A DNA stretch of 7,077 bases. It comes from Saprospiraceae bacterium (GTDB lineage Bacteria; Bacteroidota; Bacteroidia; Chitinophagales; Saprospiraceae). This document shows, piece after piece, positions 1 to 6,647 of the stretch. Below the pieces are notes generated by a model, which saw only the letters and a list, made by a program, of their open reading frames with translations, had not been told where the DNA came from and did not search any database. The stretch spans positions 1 through 7,077 of the forward strand of contig SCUG01000558.1 in the NCBI GenBank assembly GCA_004297645.1, given 5' to 3'. The position numbers and the translations under genes are program-made. Within the stretch, counting starts at the first letter, position 1. Each line of letters opens with the position of its first letter.

Positions 1-308
1 ATTCATTGCCCTCACTATTTGTACTAGGCCTATTTGGTTCTGGCTGCATCCCGATTACCCGGATGGCTAAAGTTTAATAGCAAATGTCAAATGGACAAAA
101 CCTGGCGTTCAAAAGTATAAGTGACTATTTTTTCAACGAAGTATCATCAAAAAAGAGGCGTTTTTTCACCGGAAGCTAAATCCCAAACAAGCTCTAAAGG
201 AGAAGGGGAATCGCAGGTTTTCTACTGACGTTCCGTCCCGAGTACTCGGGACTAAGCAACTGAAATTCAATTTTTGAAGCCAAACCTCACGTTAAGATAA
301 ATTACTTT
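1..308. other. Intergenic region without a recognisable gene
   Basis: Beyond the operon terminator no convincing reading frame, tRNA or rRNA was found. The composition is A/T-rich compared with the genes. Two plus-strand frames are open from the window edge for 22 and 24 codons (stops near 68 and 78), too short to claim the end of a gene. The only clear structure is the 18-bp palindrome listed separately. A short A-run and T-run pair at about 152-167 is probably just low-complexity sequence. Confidence 0.6.
235..252. repeat. Perfect 18-bp palindrome GTCCCGAGTACTCGGGAC
   Basis: The sequence GTCCCGAGTACTCGGGAC equals its own reverse complement over all 18 bases. It has no spacer and no T-run, so it is not a standard terminator. 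It could be a protein-binding site, a recombination site or one copy of a dispersed palindromic element. The window holds only one copy, so these cannot be told apart here. Confidence 0.7.
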
Positions 309-358
309 GGCCAAAAATAAAAAGTAAGAGGGAACAAGCCATGTTGCTTGCTCCCTCT
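309..358 (-). terminator. Rho-independent terminator of the operon
   Basis: Two 13-base arms, 327-339 and 346-358, pair around a 6-base loop. The single non-Watson-Crick position (334/351) is A-C when read on the plus strand but U-G in minus-strand RNA, so the hairpin is fully paired only in the minus-strand transcript. On that strand it is followed by a U-rich run (TTACTTTTTATTTTT, 326 down to about 312). It lies 34 bases after the HupE stop, which fits the end of the four-gene unit. On the plus strand no T-run follows, so it is one-directional. Confidence 0.85.
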
Positions 359-392
359 GAACGCACCCGTTTATAAACCTTGTACAGGGTTT

Positions 393-1067
393 TCATAAAA
401 AAGTACGCTCCAGCGTCCAATACAAAGCCACCAGCGCTATCGTCACCGAGGCAGGGTTCACCACCCGGCGGCGGTACCAGGCACGCTGCGAAAACCACTT
501 GCCGAGCAAAAGCCAGGCGCCAAAAATGACCGTCACCTGCCCGATTTCTACCCCTGAGTTGAAACTCAAAAGGGAGGTGAGGTAGCCGGAGGGCGGCAGC
601 CCAAGTTCCGTGAGGGCGCTGGCGAAGCCCATTCCATGCACCAAGCCAAACAAGAAAATGATCACTATCCGGCCCGGTTTCAGCTTATCCACCAACAGGT
701 TTTCCACCGCCACAAAAAAAATGGACAGCGCAATGATGGGTTCGATGACCGTCGGCAACGGCTCGATGTAGCCATACATGGCCAGACCGAGCGTGATGGA
801 ATGTGCCACCGTGAAGGCCGTCGCCTGCCACAGCACGGTGGACAGGCGGGGACTCAGAAAAAACAGGCTGAGCACAAACAGCACGTGGTCGTAGCCGTAG
901 GGTATGATGTGGGTGAAACCCAATTTCAGGTAAACCAACCCCACCCCCATTTGCGACAGCTTGGCCATGTCGTAGTTGATGGTGTGCGCAAAAGCGCCGC
1001 TTGCTGCGGCCACAGCGGCGGCGGTGAGCGCCCATCTGCCAATCGAAGTGGGGTTTAGTTTTTTCAT
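393..1067 (-). CDS. HupE/UreJ family integral membrane protein
   Basis: This 224-residue protein belongs to the HupE/UreJ family (HupE/UreJ_2 type), inner-membrane proteins generally regarded as nickel or cobalt permeases. Residues 1-27 look like a signal peptide (basic start, Ala-rich core, AFA then His28). About six hydrophobic segments follow. Family-type motifs are GYDHVLFVLSLF (residues 58-69), AFTVAHS (84-90), VEN (121-123), GLVHGMGFA (141-149) and FNSGVEIGQ (169-177). His53, Asp60, His61, His89, Glu122, His144 and Glu174 are possible metal ligands or channel residues. The ATG at 1067 is preferred to an upstream in-frame start at 1103: it puts the basic n-region directly before the hydrophobic core, and it lies one base after the TPR stop (TGA-C-ATG), which suggests translational coupling. 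No Shine-Dalgarno sequence is visible. A terminator follows. The family call is strong; the transported ion is unknown. Confidence 0.93.
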   Translation of the reverse strand: MKKLNPTSIGRWALTAAAVAAASGAFAHTINYDMAKLSQMGVGLVYLKLGFTHIIPYGYDHVLFVLSLFFLSPRLSTVLWQATAFTVAHSITLGLAMYGYIEPLPTVIEPIIALSIFFVAVENLLVDKLKPGRIVIIFLFGLVHGMGFASALTELGLPPSGYLTSLLSFNSGVEIGQVTVIFGAWLLLGKWFSQRAWYRRRVVNPASVTIALVALYWTLERTFL

Positions 1068-1068
1068 G

Positions 1069-2406
1069 TCAAACGCTGGTTTTCGAGTGGGCCTCTTGCA
1101 CAAGTGCTTCGTCCATGTAAGGCTTCAGGGCCAGCCCTTTTTTAACCATCGTTTCGCCTTCGGTTTTTTGGCCGTTGGCCAGCATCACCAATCCCATTTT
1201 CACGAGCCGCTCAGGGTTCTGCGAATTGGTTTTGAAAATGGTTTTCACAAAATCAGCGGCTTTGGAGGCCTGGCCCATTTTGTAAAGCGCCCAGGCGAGT
1301 GTTTCGTTGGCATCCATGTTTTGGGGGCGGCGTTGCTGCTCGGTCAGGGCGTGTTGCACTGCTTTTTCAGGCTGGCCGAGTTGGAGGTACAAATTGGCGA
1401 GTTCACGGTCGGAGTAGTGGCCGGTATCTTTGTTTTTGGCCGCCGAAATGTTGTCAGCCAAAAGTGCGTTGAGCATAATCCGGGCACATTCCCCCGCCTT
1501 TTCGGGTTGGTTGTTGAGGCGATACAGGTCAATCAATTCTTCAAAAAACGAAGCGTCGCTCATAATGTCCCTGGCCCTTTCAAAATACTTGATGGCAGCG
1601 GGGTAGTCTTTCCGGTAGCGGGCCAGCCTGCCCAGCCCCGCCAGTGCGAAAGGATAGTCCGGCCTTTCGGAAAGGGAGATTTGGTACTGCTCCTGCGCCA
1701 GTGCGGGTTGGTTGCTGTCTTCGTAAAGGTGGCCGAGCACCACCCTGGCCCACTCGGTGTCTTCATTTCCAGGGTAGCCTGCCGAAACGGCCATTTGCAT
1801 CGCTTCGATGGCGCCGGGCACGTCGCCGTAAATCTCCCGCAGGTACGACACCCTGGAATAGGAGCGGATGTCGGGCCGGATGCTGTTCATCTTGTCAGAC
1901 ATGCGGACGGCTTCTTCGTAGTCGCCCAGTTCGACGTTGGCATCCACCAGCAAGCCATAAATGAAGGAGTTGTAGGCATTCAGCTTCAGGCCCTCCAATG
2001 CCACGTCTTTGCCTTCGGCAAACCGGTGCTGCGACAGGTAAATCATGGACTTGTAACAAATGGCATCTAAGTTTTGCGGCTCTTTGGCCAGCGCCAGGTT
2101 GGTCAGGTCGAGGGCCGCTTTGTTGTAGTACGAAAAATTGCCGCTCGCCCTGCCTTCTTGTAGAAATTCCTTGGCCAGCAAAAGCAGCGTTTTGGTATCG
2201 TTTGGTTTTTCTTTCAGCTCGCCCAATAGTTTTCCCACCGTTTGCTGCCTGAGTATCCAGTCGGGAGCAGTGGCCAGCGGGCCTTGCCGCTCCTTCAGCG
2301 CTGGCAGGGAAGTCTTTTCTTTTCCATTTATAAAAATGAATGCTGCAAAGCCTAAGCAGGAAATGGCCAGCGCAGCGTACAACAGTTTTCTGACATTGGA
2401 TTTCAT
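1069..2406 (-). CDS. Membrane-anchored tetratricopeptide repeat (TPR) protein
   Basis: This 445-residue protein starts with a basic n-region (MKSNVRK) and a hydrophobic segment at about residues 8-27. That segment is an uncleaved anchor or signal peptide holding the rest in the periplasm. Cys17 sits inside the hydrophobic stretch without a good lipobox, so a lipoprotein is unlikely. The remainder is alpha-helical with TPR-like units, clearest at about 110-180 (LGDYEEAVRM), 220-280 (ALAGLGRLARYRKDYPAAIK), 330-362 (LANLYLQLGQPEKAVQHA) and 363-430 (ALYKMGQASKAADF). Such proteins are protein-protein scaffolds; no catalytic motif is visible. The ATG at 2406 is chosen because the alternative GTG at 2442 lies inside the intergenic repeat and adds 12 residues before the signal-like start. 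The stop overlaps the HupE coupling point by design of a one-base gap. Its placement between a secreted DUF4331 gene and a HupE gene suggests an organising role in that system, which is inference. Confidence 0.94.
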   Translation of the reverse strand: MKSNVRKLLYAALAISCLGFAAFIFINGKEKTSLPALKERQGPLATAPDWILRQQTVGKLLGELKEKPNDTKTLLLLAKEFLQEGRASGNFSYYNKAALDLTNLALAKEPQNLDAICYKSMIYLSQHRFAEGKDVALEGLKLNAYNSFIYGLLVDANVELGDYEEAVRMSDKMNSIRPDIRSYSRVSYLREIYGDVPGAIEAMQMAVSAGYPGNEDTEWARVVLGHLYEDSNQPALAQEQYQISLSERPDYPFALAGLGRLARYRKDYPAAIKYFERARDIMSDASFFEELIDLYRLNNQPEKAGECARIMLNALLADNISAAKNKDTGHYSDRELANLYLQLGQPEKAVQHALTEQQRRPQNMDANETLAWALYKMGQASKAADFVKTIFKTNSQNPERLVKMGLVMLANGQKTEGETMVKKGLALKPYMDEALVQEAHSKTSV

Positions 2407-2416
2407 GATTTTAAAG

Positions 2417-2570
2417 TTTAGAAGGTTTAGAAGGGGTGACACCTTTTAGAAGGGGTGACACCTTTTAGAAGAGGTGTCACCTTTTAGAAAGGTGTCACCT
2501 CTAACCCCTCTCCCCGGAGAGGTGACACCTTTTAGAAGAGGTGACACCTTTTAGAAAGGTGTCACCTCTA
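2417..2570. repeat. Array of GGTGWCACC palindromes with about 19-base period
   Basis: Seven copies of the 9-base palindrome GGTG-A/T-CACC start at 2435, 2454, 2473, 2491, 2521, 2540 and 2558, with steps of 19, 19, 18, 30, 19 and 18. Copies 1, 2, 5 and 6 have A in the centre; 3, 4 and 7 have T. They are linked by TTTAGAAG or TTTAGAAA, with two extra linker copies at 2417 and 2426. The wider step contains CCTCTCC-CC-GGAGAGG (2507-2522), itself a hairpin. Opposite-centred copies pair perfectly: 2488-2502 with 2518-2532 (15 bp) and 2537-2551 with 2555-2569 (15 bp, 3-base loop). The array fills the gap between the T9SS-tagged DUF4331 gene and the TPR gene. The role is unknown. Confidence 0.9.
2537..2569 (-). 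promoter_or_regulatory. 15-bp perfect hairpin just after the DUF4331 stop codon
   Basis: Bases 2537-2551 pair with 2555-2569 without mismatch around the loop TAG (2552-2554). In minus-strand RNA the stem starts 6 bases after the DUF4331 TGA stop. No U-run follows it, so it is a poor intrinsic terminator. A 3'-end-stabilising or processing hairpin inside the operon transcript is a reasonable guess, but only the structure is seen. Confidence 0.5.
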
Positions 2571-2575
2571 ACCCA

Positions 2576-4639
2576 TCAATTCGTTTTCACCATTTTCAAC
2601 ACCTGCAAGATTTCACCTTTAGCGTTCACTGCTTTGGCGAAATACAGGCCCGGTTGGAGGTTAGCAGCATTGAAAACCACAGCGTACCGGCCTTTCCCTG
2701 CTACCTCGTTCACCAAGTTGGCGACCAATTTTCCGCTCACACCATAGACATTGATGTTCACCTGCCCTTCTTCCGCCACTTCGTAACGGATGTTCGTTTG
2801 AGTGGTGAACGGGTTCGGGTAGTTGGCCATCATCAGATGCCCGCCAGTCACCTCGGGCACCACTACGCCTAAGTTGCTGGAATGGGGCACAAAAAGCGCC
2901 TGGGAAGCACCGGCCACCGTGCCGCCGCAATCCCCATCGCCCGCCCAGGGCATGGCTAAGAATGGGAACCTTTTGCTAAATTCCGCATCGTTGGCTTCGA
3001 CTCCCGTGGAATAAGTCAGCACGTCGAGCAGGTCTTGCGTCACGGGGCTGCCGCCGGGCACGAAGTCGTCGTACCACAAGCCAATGGCTGCGAGCACCGC
3101 GCCGCTGACCGCCTGCAATTCGATGCGGGTGACGTCATCTTCCAGTCTGCGGCCATTGGGGAAACCATCCATGTTGGGGATGAACTGCACCGCCGTGGAG
3201 CCATTGTAGGCGGGGTCGGTGAGGCCCAACACGGCAGCCTGGATAAGGCCCATGCTGCTGAACTTCGGGTGGTTCCGGGGCGTTGGCGGCACGGCCATGT
3301 TCAGCCGGAGCATGTCGCCGCCGTTGGGCAGGAAGTTGTTGATGAACGGCTTGCCGGGGGCGAGGGGGTTGCCGTTTTTCCCGGTCGCCAATTGGTACGG
3401 CGGGAGATTGGGCACGCCCGTGTGGAAGGCCGGCCACAAGTCCACAGAGCGGGGCATTCCGGGGCCTGGCAATAGCAGCGTGCCGAAAATGGCATCGTCG
3501 AGCGCCGTGCCGGCAACGGCGGCGCTGCCTTTCAAACCGAACAAACCATCGTGGCCATTTCCAAAATCAAATGCCCCTAAAGAATTGCGCTGGATGCGCA
3601 AATTGGCAAACGCTGGTACGGCTCCGCCGAAAAGGTCGTCGTCCATGTACAGGGCCAATTCCGGGTTGTAAAAAAACGGGTCGAGCTGCGTGTCGGCCAG
3701 TTCGTCGTAGGGCGTGATGGCGTTCCAATAATCCTTCATTCCGACGGGGATAACGGCTTCGTTGGTCAGGGGCATGCCCAAGCGAGACACCTGCACCCAG
3801 TTGCCGGAGTTCGTTTCGTCGCCAGCCGACAGGGTGCGTATTTGGCGGCGGCTGGCCGAAGCCCACACGCCGATGATGAAGCGGTCGTCGAGGATGTTGT
3901 TGGGGTCGGGACCGAGGGGAGCGCCGACTTTGCGAAGAAAAGAAATGGGCACCTCCAGGGCGATGGCGCTGGTGTTCATGCAAGCTAAGCCGTCGCGGGC
4001 AGCGGCGCTTTGCCGGGGAGCGTCGCCCAGGTCGAAGATGCCGCCGAGGTCAACGAAGAAGGGGTCGTCCACCGGCCCTGCAAATACACGCTCGCCGGTA
4101 AAAGTCGAGCGGATGGAGTTGTTGAAGAGGGCCTTGTAGGTCGTGTTCAAACCAACGGACGATGAGATGCTGCGCGCCCCGATATTGTTGGGGGCAACGG
4201 GGCCTTTGACCATCATTTTGATAAAAGTCTTCCCGCCGTTGATGCTCTTTTCCAGCGTGTAGGTGGTGCGCAGGTTTTGCTTGCCCAGCCGGATGTTGAA
4301 GAAGGTGGCCGGGTCTTCTATCTTGTTCCTGAAAGTGAATCGGTAGATGATTTCGTCGCCGGGTTTGGTGGCGTCGTTGTCAATGTGGATTTCGTACCGG
4401 ATGTCTTCGCCAAACTGATAGTAATTGGGGCCGCCCTGCGGCAATTGGAGCGGGACGTAGGTGGCGATGAGGATGATGTTTTGCGGACGCTCAGGGCTGC
4501 GGAACGCATAGACGTCAACGTTGTCCGCCAACGGGTCGTCGGCGATGAGCGGCGCTTCGCGGTGGCTGGATGCCTTTGCCGGCAGGCAGAAAAGCATCAA
4601 CAGCAGCAAGCATAATGGATATTGGATGATATTTTTCAT
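2576..4639 (-). CDS. DUF4331 protein with type IX secretion C-terminal sorting domain
   Basis: This 687-residue protein is the larger of two adjacent paralogues. Residues 1-23 are a Sec signal peptide (hydrophobic core, AKA then SSHREAP). The mature protein opens with the DUF4331 hallmark SSHREAPLIADDPLADN followed by VDVYAF. The family region runs to about residue 575, with PVDDPFFVDLGG and a long conserved C-terminal half (GFPNGRRLEDDVTRIELQ and following). A linker containing DGDCGG leads to residues 603-687, a typical T9SS type A sorting domain: YPNPFTTQTNIRYEV, then VNINVYGVSGK, LQPGLYF and a basic end. In that system the domain directs outer-membrane passage and surface attachment or release after cleavage. 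The function of DUF4331 is not established. The ATG at 4639 gives a clean signal peptide; upstream bases are A-rich with no Shine-Dalgarno. The gap to the TPR start is 169 bases and holds a repeat array. Confidence 0.96.
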   Translation of the reverse strand: MKNIIQYPLCLLLLMLFCLPAKASSHREAPLIADDPLADNVDVYAFRSPERPQNIILIATYVPLQLPQGGPNYYQFGEDIRYEIHIDNDATKPGDEIIYRFTFRNKIEDPATFFNIRLGKQNLRTTYTLEKSINGGKTFIKMMVKGPVAPNNIGARSISSSVGLNTTYKALFNNSIRSTFTGERVFAGPVDDPFFVDLGGIFDLGDAPRQSAAARDGLACMNTSAIALEVPISFLRKVGAPLGPDPNNILDDRFIIGVWASASRRQIRTLSAGDETNSGNWVQVSRLGMPLTNEAVIPVGMKDYWNAITPYDELADTQLDPFFYNPELALYMDDDLFGGAVPAFANLRIQRNSLGAFDFGNGHDGLFGLKGSAAVAGTALDDAIFGTLLLPGPGMPRSVDLWPAFHTGVPNLPPYQLATGKNGNPLAPGKPFINNFLPNGGDMLRLNMAVPPTPRNHPKFSSMGLIQAAVLGLTDPAYNGSTAVQFIPNMDGFPNGRRLEDDVTRIELQAVSGAVLAAIGLWYDDFVPGGSPVTQDLLDVLTYSTGVEANDAEFSKRFPFLAMPWAGDGDCGGTVAGASQALFVPHSSNLGVVVPEVTGGHLMMANYPNPFTTQTNIRYEVAEEGQVNINVYGVSGKLVANLVNEVAGKGRYAVVFNAANLQPGLYFAKAVNAKGEILQVLKMVKTN
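2938..4570 (-). repeat. Tandem gene duplication, downstream copy
   Basis: The DUF4331-coding part from the SSHREAP codons to the PWAG codons is repeated in the same direction at about 4850-6485, at an offset of about 1,910 bases. Similarity is much higher in the part coding the C-terminal half of the domain. Start and end are approximate, set by shared protein motifs. Signal peptides and flanking gaps are not shared. Confidence 0.85.
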
Positions 4640-4704
4640 CGTTGATTTTTTTTGAAATTTTGAAAAAAAAGTCAGCTAAGTCAAGTTGAATTAAACAACA
4701 CGTT

Positions 4705-4789
4705 TTTTTTTGAAACACAATAGGCACATAGGACACATAGAACGGAGCCCAAACTATGTGCCCTATGTGCCTATTGTGTTTCAAAAAAA
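4705..4789. repeat. Large palindrome with 36-bp arms between the DUF4331 genes
   Basis: The left arm (4705-4740) and right arm (4754-4789) are reverse complements at 35 of 36 positions, with a 13-base spacer (4741-4753). The one mismatch (4733/4761) is A-C on the plus strand and U-G in minus-strand RNA. Each arm contains short CACATAG/CTATGTG subrepeats. The outer ends are a T-run on the left and an A-run on the right, the opposite of a terminator on either strand. Further out, CAACACG (4696-4702) and CGTGTTG (4822-4828) form a second pair of inverted arms. It may be a REP-like or mobile palindromic element that landed in the operon gap. Confidence 0.88.
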
Positions 4790-4833
4790 GCCATGTTGGT
4801 TTTTTAAAGTGTCGAAAAATTCGTGTTGGTTAC

Positions 4834-6549
4834 TTACTGCCCCGTTTCCGTACCAGCCCAGGGGCTGGCCACGTAGGGGAATTCAGCTTTAAAAGGCTTA
4901 TCGTTTTGATTGACGCCCGTTGAATAAGTCAGCACATCCAGCAAGTCCTGCGTAACAGGGCTGCCGCCGGCCACGAAGTCGTCGTACCACAAGCCAATGG
5001 CTGCGAGCACCGCGCCGCTGACCGCCTGCAATTCGATGCGGGTGACGTCGTCCTCCAGCCTGCGACCATTGGGGAAGCCGTCCATGTTCGGGATTAGTTG
5101 CAAATCAGCGGTGGCATTGTAGGAGGGGTCAGTCAAACCCAGCACGGCGGCTTGAATGAGGCCGAGGCTGCTGAACTTGGGGTCATTGCGGGGAGTGGGC
5201 GGCACGGCCATGTTCAGCCGGAGCATATCGCCACCGTTGGGCAGGAAGTTGTTGATGAACGGTTTGCCTGCGGCCAATGGGTTGCCGCCTTTCCCGGTCG
5301 CCAGTTGGTAGGGTGGAACATTGGGCACGCCCGTGTGGAAGGCCGGCCACAAGTCCACCGACCGGGGCATGCCAGGGCCGGGCAGAAGCAAAGTGCCAAA
5401 GACGGCATCGTCGAGCGCCGTACCGGCAACGGCGGCGCTGCCTTTTAAACCAAACAAACCATCGTGGCCATTCCCAAAATCGAAAGCGCCCAAAGCGTTG
5501 CGTTGGATGCGCAGCGCAGCCATGGCCGGTACGGCGCCGCCGAATTGGGCGTCGTCCATGTACAGGGCGAGTTCAGGGTTGTAGAAAAATCCGTCCAATT
5601 GGGTGTCCGCCAATTCATCGTAGGGCGTGAGGCCATTCCAGTAATCTTTCCAACCGATTGGGATGACCACCTCGTTGGTCAGGGGCATTCCCAACCGGGA
5701 AACTTGCACCCATGTGCCGTTTTCTGTTGGTGCGTTGCCCGGAGTGTTCAACGTGCGGGTGGAGCGGCGGCTGGCCGAGGCCCACACGCCGATGACGTAA
5801 TCGGGGTCGAGGATGCTGGCCGGTGTTGCGGGAGCGCCCGCTTTCAGCAGGGTGCTGATAGGTACCTGGATGACGATGGAGTGGACATTGAACTGGCCGA
5901 GGCCATCGCGGGAAGGGCCGTTTTGCCGGGGCAGGTTGCCGAGGTCGAACACGCCGCCGAGGTCAACGAAGAAGGGGTCGTCGGCAGGGCCGCAGAAAAG
6001 TTTCTCGCCGGTCGGCGCATCGAAAATGGCAGCTTGGATGAGGGCCTCGTAAGTCGTGCCCAACCCAACGCCGCTCTCGATGGAACGGGGGCCGATGTTC
6101 GGCGGCGGCACATCGCCGTTCGTGGCGATCACCTGAAAACTGGCGCCGCCGTTCGTGCTGCGTTCGCAGGTATAGGTGGTGTGCAGGTTGCGCTGGCCGA
6201 GGCGGATGTTGAAAAAGGTGGTGGGGTCTTCCAACACGCGGTGAAAAGTGAAGCGGTAGATAATCTCGTCGCCCGGCAGGGCGGCGTTGTTATCAATGTG
6301 GATTTCGTAGCGGATGTTTTCACCGAACGTGTTGTAGTTCGGGCCTCCGTGCGGCAGTTCAGCGGGGATGTAGTTGGCGATGATGGTCACCGTGTTGGGC
6401 TTGTCGGGACTGACAAAAGCGTACACATCCGTGTTGTCTGCCAGGGGGTCGTTGGCGATGAGCGGCGCTTCCCGGTGGCTGGAGGCATAAGCGTCCAGGC
6501 CCAGGATGCACAGCAACATCAGCAAGCATTTTGAGAGAAAAGATTTCAT
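4834..6549 (-). CDS. DUF4331 protein, short paralogue without sorting domain
   Basis: This 571-residue protein is a tandem paralogue of the next gene downstream. Residues 1-22 form a signal peptide (MKSFLSK, hydrophobic core, AYA then SSHREAP). The hallmark SSHREAPLIANDPLADN and then TDVYAF follow, and the protein aligns with its neighbour along its length, most closely in the C-terminal 200 residues (GSAAVAGTALDDA, GMPRSVDLWPAFHTGVPN, LLDVLTYSTGV). It ends just after the shared PWAG motif, so it lacks the linker and T9SS domain. It should therefore stay periplasmic unless another route exists. The stop is TAA with no frameshift remnant of a sorting domain evident downstream, so the short form looks genuine rather than broken. 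The ATG at 6549 is preferred to an in-frame TTG two codons upstream. It is the first gene of the proposed operon. Its biochemical role is unknown. Confidence 0.95.
   Translation of the reverse strand: MKSFLSKCLLMLLCILGLDAYASSHREAPLIANDPLADNTDVYAFVSPDKPNTVTIIANYIPAELPHGGPNYNTFGENIRYEIHIDNNAALPGDEIIYRFTFHRVLEDPTTFFNIRLGQRNLHTTYTCERSTNGGASFQVIATNGDVPPPNIGPRSIESGVGLGTTYEALIQAAIFDAPTGEKLFCGPADDPFFVDLGGVFDLGNLPRQNGPSRDGLGQFNVHSIVIQVPISTLLKAGAPATPASILDPDYVIGVWASASRRSTRTLNTPGNAPTENGTWVQVSRLGMPLTNEVVIPIGWKDYWNGLTPYDELADTQLDGFFYNPELALYMDDAQFGGAVPAMAALRIQRNALGAFDFGNGHDGLFGLKGSAAVAGTALDDAVFGTLLLPGPGMPRSVDLWPAFHTGVPNVPPYQLATGKGGNPLAAGKPFINNFLPNGGDMLRLNMAVPPTPRNDPKFSSLGLIQAAVLGLTDPSYNATADLQLIPNMDGFPNGRRLEDDVTRIELQAVSGAVLAAIGLWYDDFVAGGSPVTQDLLDVLTYSTGVNQNDKPFKAEFPYVASPWAGTETGQ
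4850..6485 (-). repeat. Tandem gene duplication, upstream copy
   Basis: This is the partner of the copy at about 2938-4570. A stretch of 78 bases (4972-5049) is identical to 3059-3136 without a single difference, while neighbouring stretches differ at several silent positions. Boundaries are approximate. Confidence 0.85.
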
Positions 6550-6647
6550 AATCAATAGTTTTAAAATAATGTGAAAGGTGGATCAAGCAATCGGTTTTTT
6601 CAGGGGGAAAATCTCCTGTCCTCCAATGGGTCATTGCAGGCAGTTTT

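Noticed and set aside
2..78. Two plus-strand frames open from the left edge (22 and 24 codons)
   Set aside because: Open stretches this short are expected by chance and neither shows a recognisable protein end.
292..498. 68-codon minus-strand frame overlapping the end of the HupE gene and the terminator
   Set aside because: It runs through the terminator hairpin and is out of frame with the supported gene.
976..2070. 364-codon plus-strand open frame opposite the TPR and HupE genes
   Set aside because: It lies across two real genes on the other strand, has no family resemblance and reads like an antisense frame.
2417..2570. CRISPR array reading of the GGTGWCACC repeats
   Set aside because: The repeat unit is short and the linkers are nearly identical to one another, whereas CRISPR spacers are unique and longer; no cas gene is present.
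3035..3475. 146-codon plus-strand open frame opposite the long DUF4331 gene
   Set aside because: The equivalent antisense frame recurs opposite the paralogue only because the two genes are similar; no independent coding evidence.
4703..4790. Bidirectional terminator reading of the large palindrome
   Set aside because: The T-run precedes and the A-run follows the stem on both strands, so no U-run follows the hairpin in either transcript.
4710..4892. 60-codon plus-strand frame starting MKHNRHIGHI, and its minus-strand twin
   Set aside because: Both begin at TTG inside the large palindrome, which gives the same peptide on both strands; they are products of the symmetry.
5464..6534. 356-codon plus-strand open frame opposite the short DUF4331 gene
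   Set aside because: It is the antisense shadow of a well-supported gene with family motifs; its translation has no recognisable domain and reflects GC-rich third positions of the real gene.
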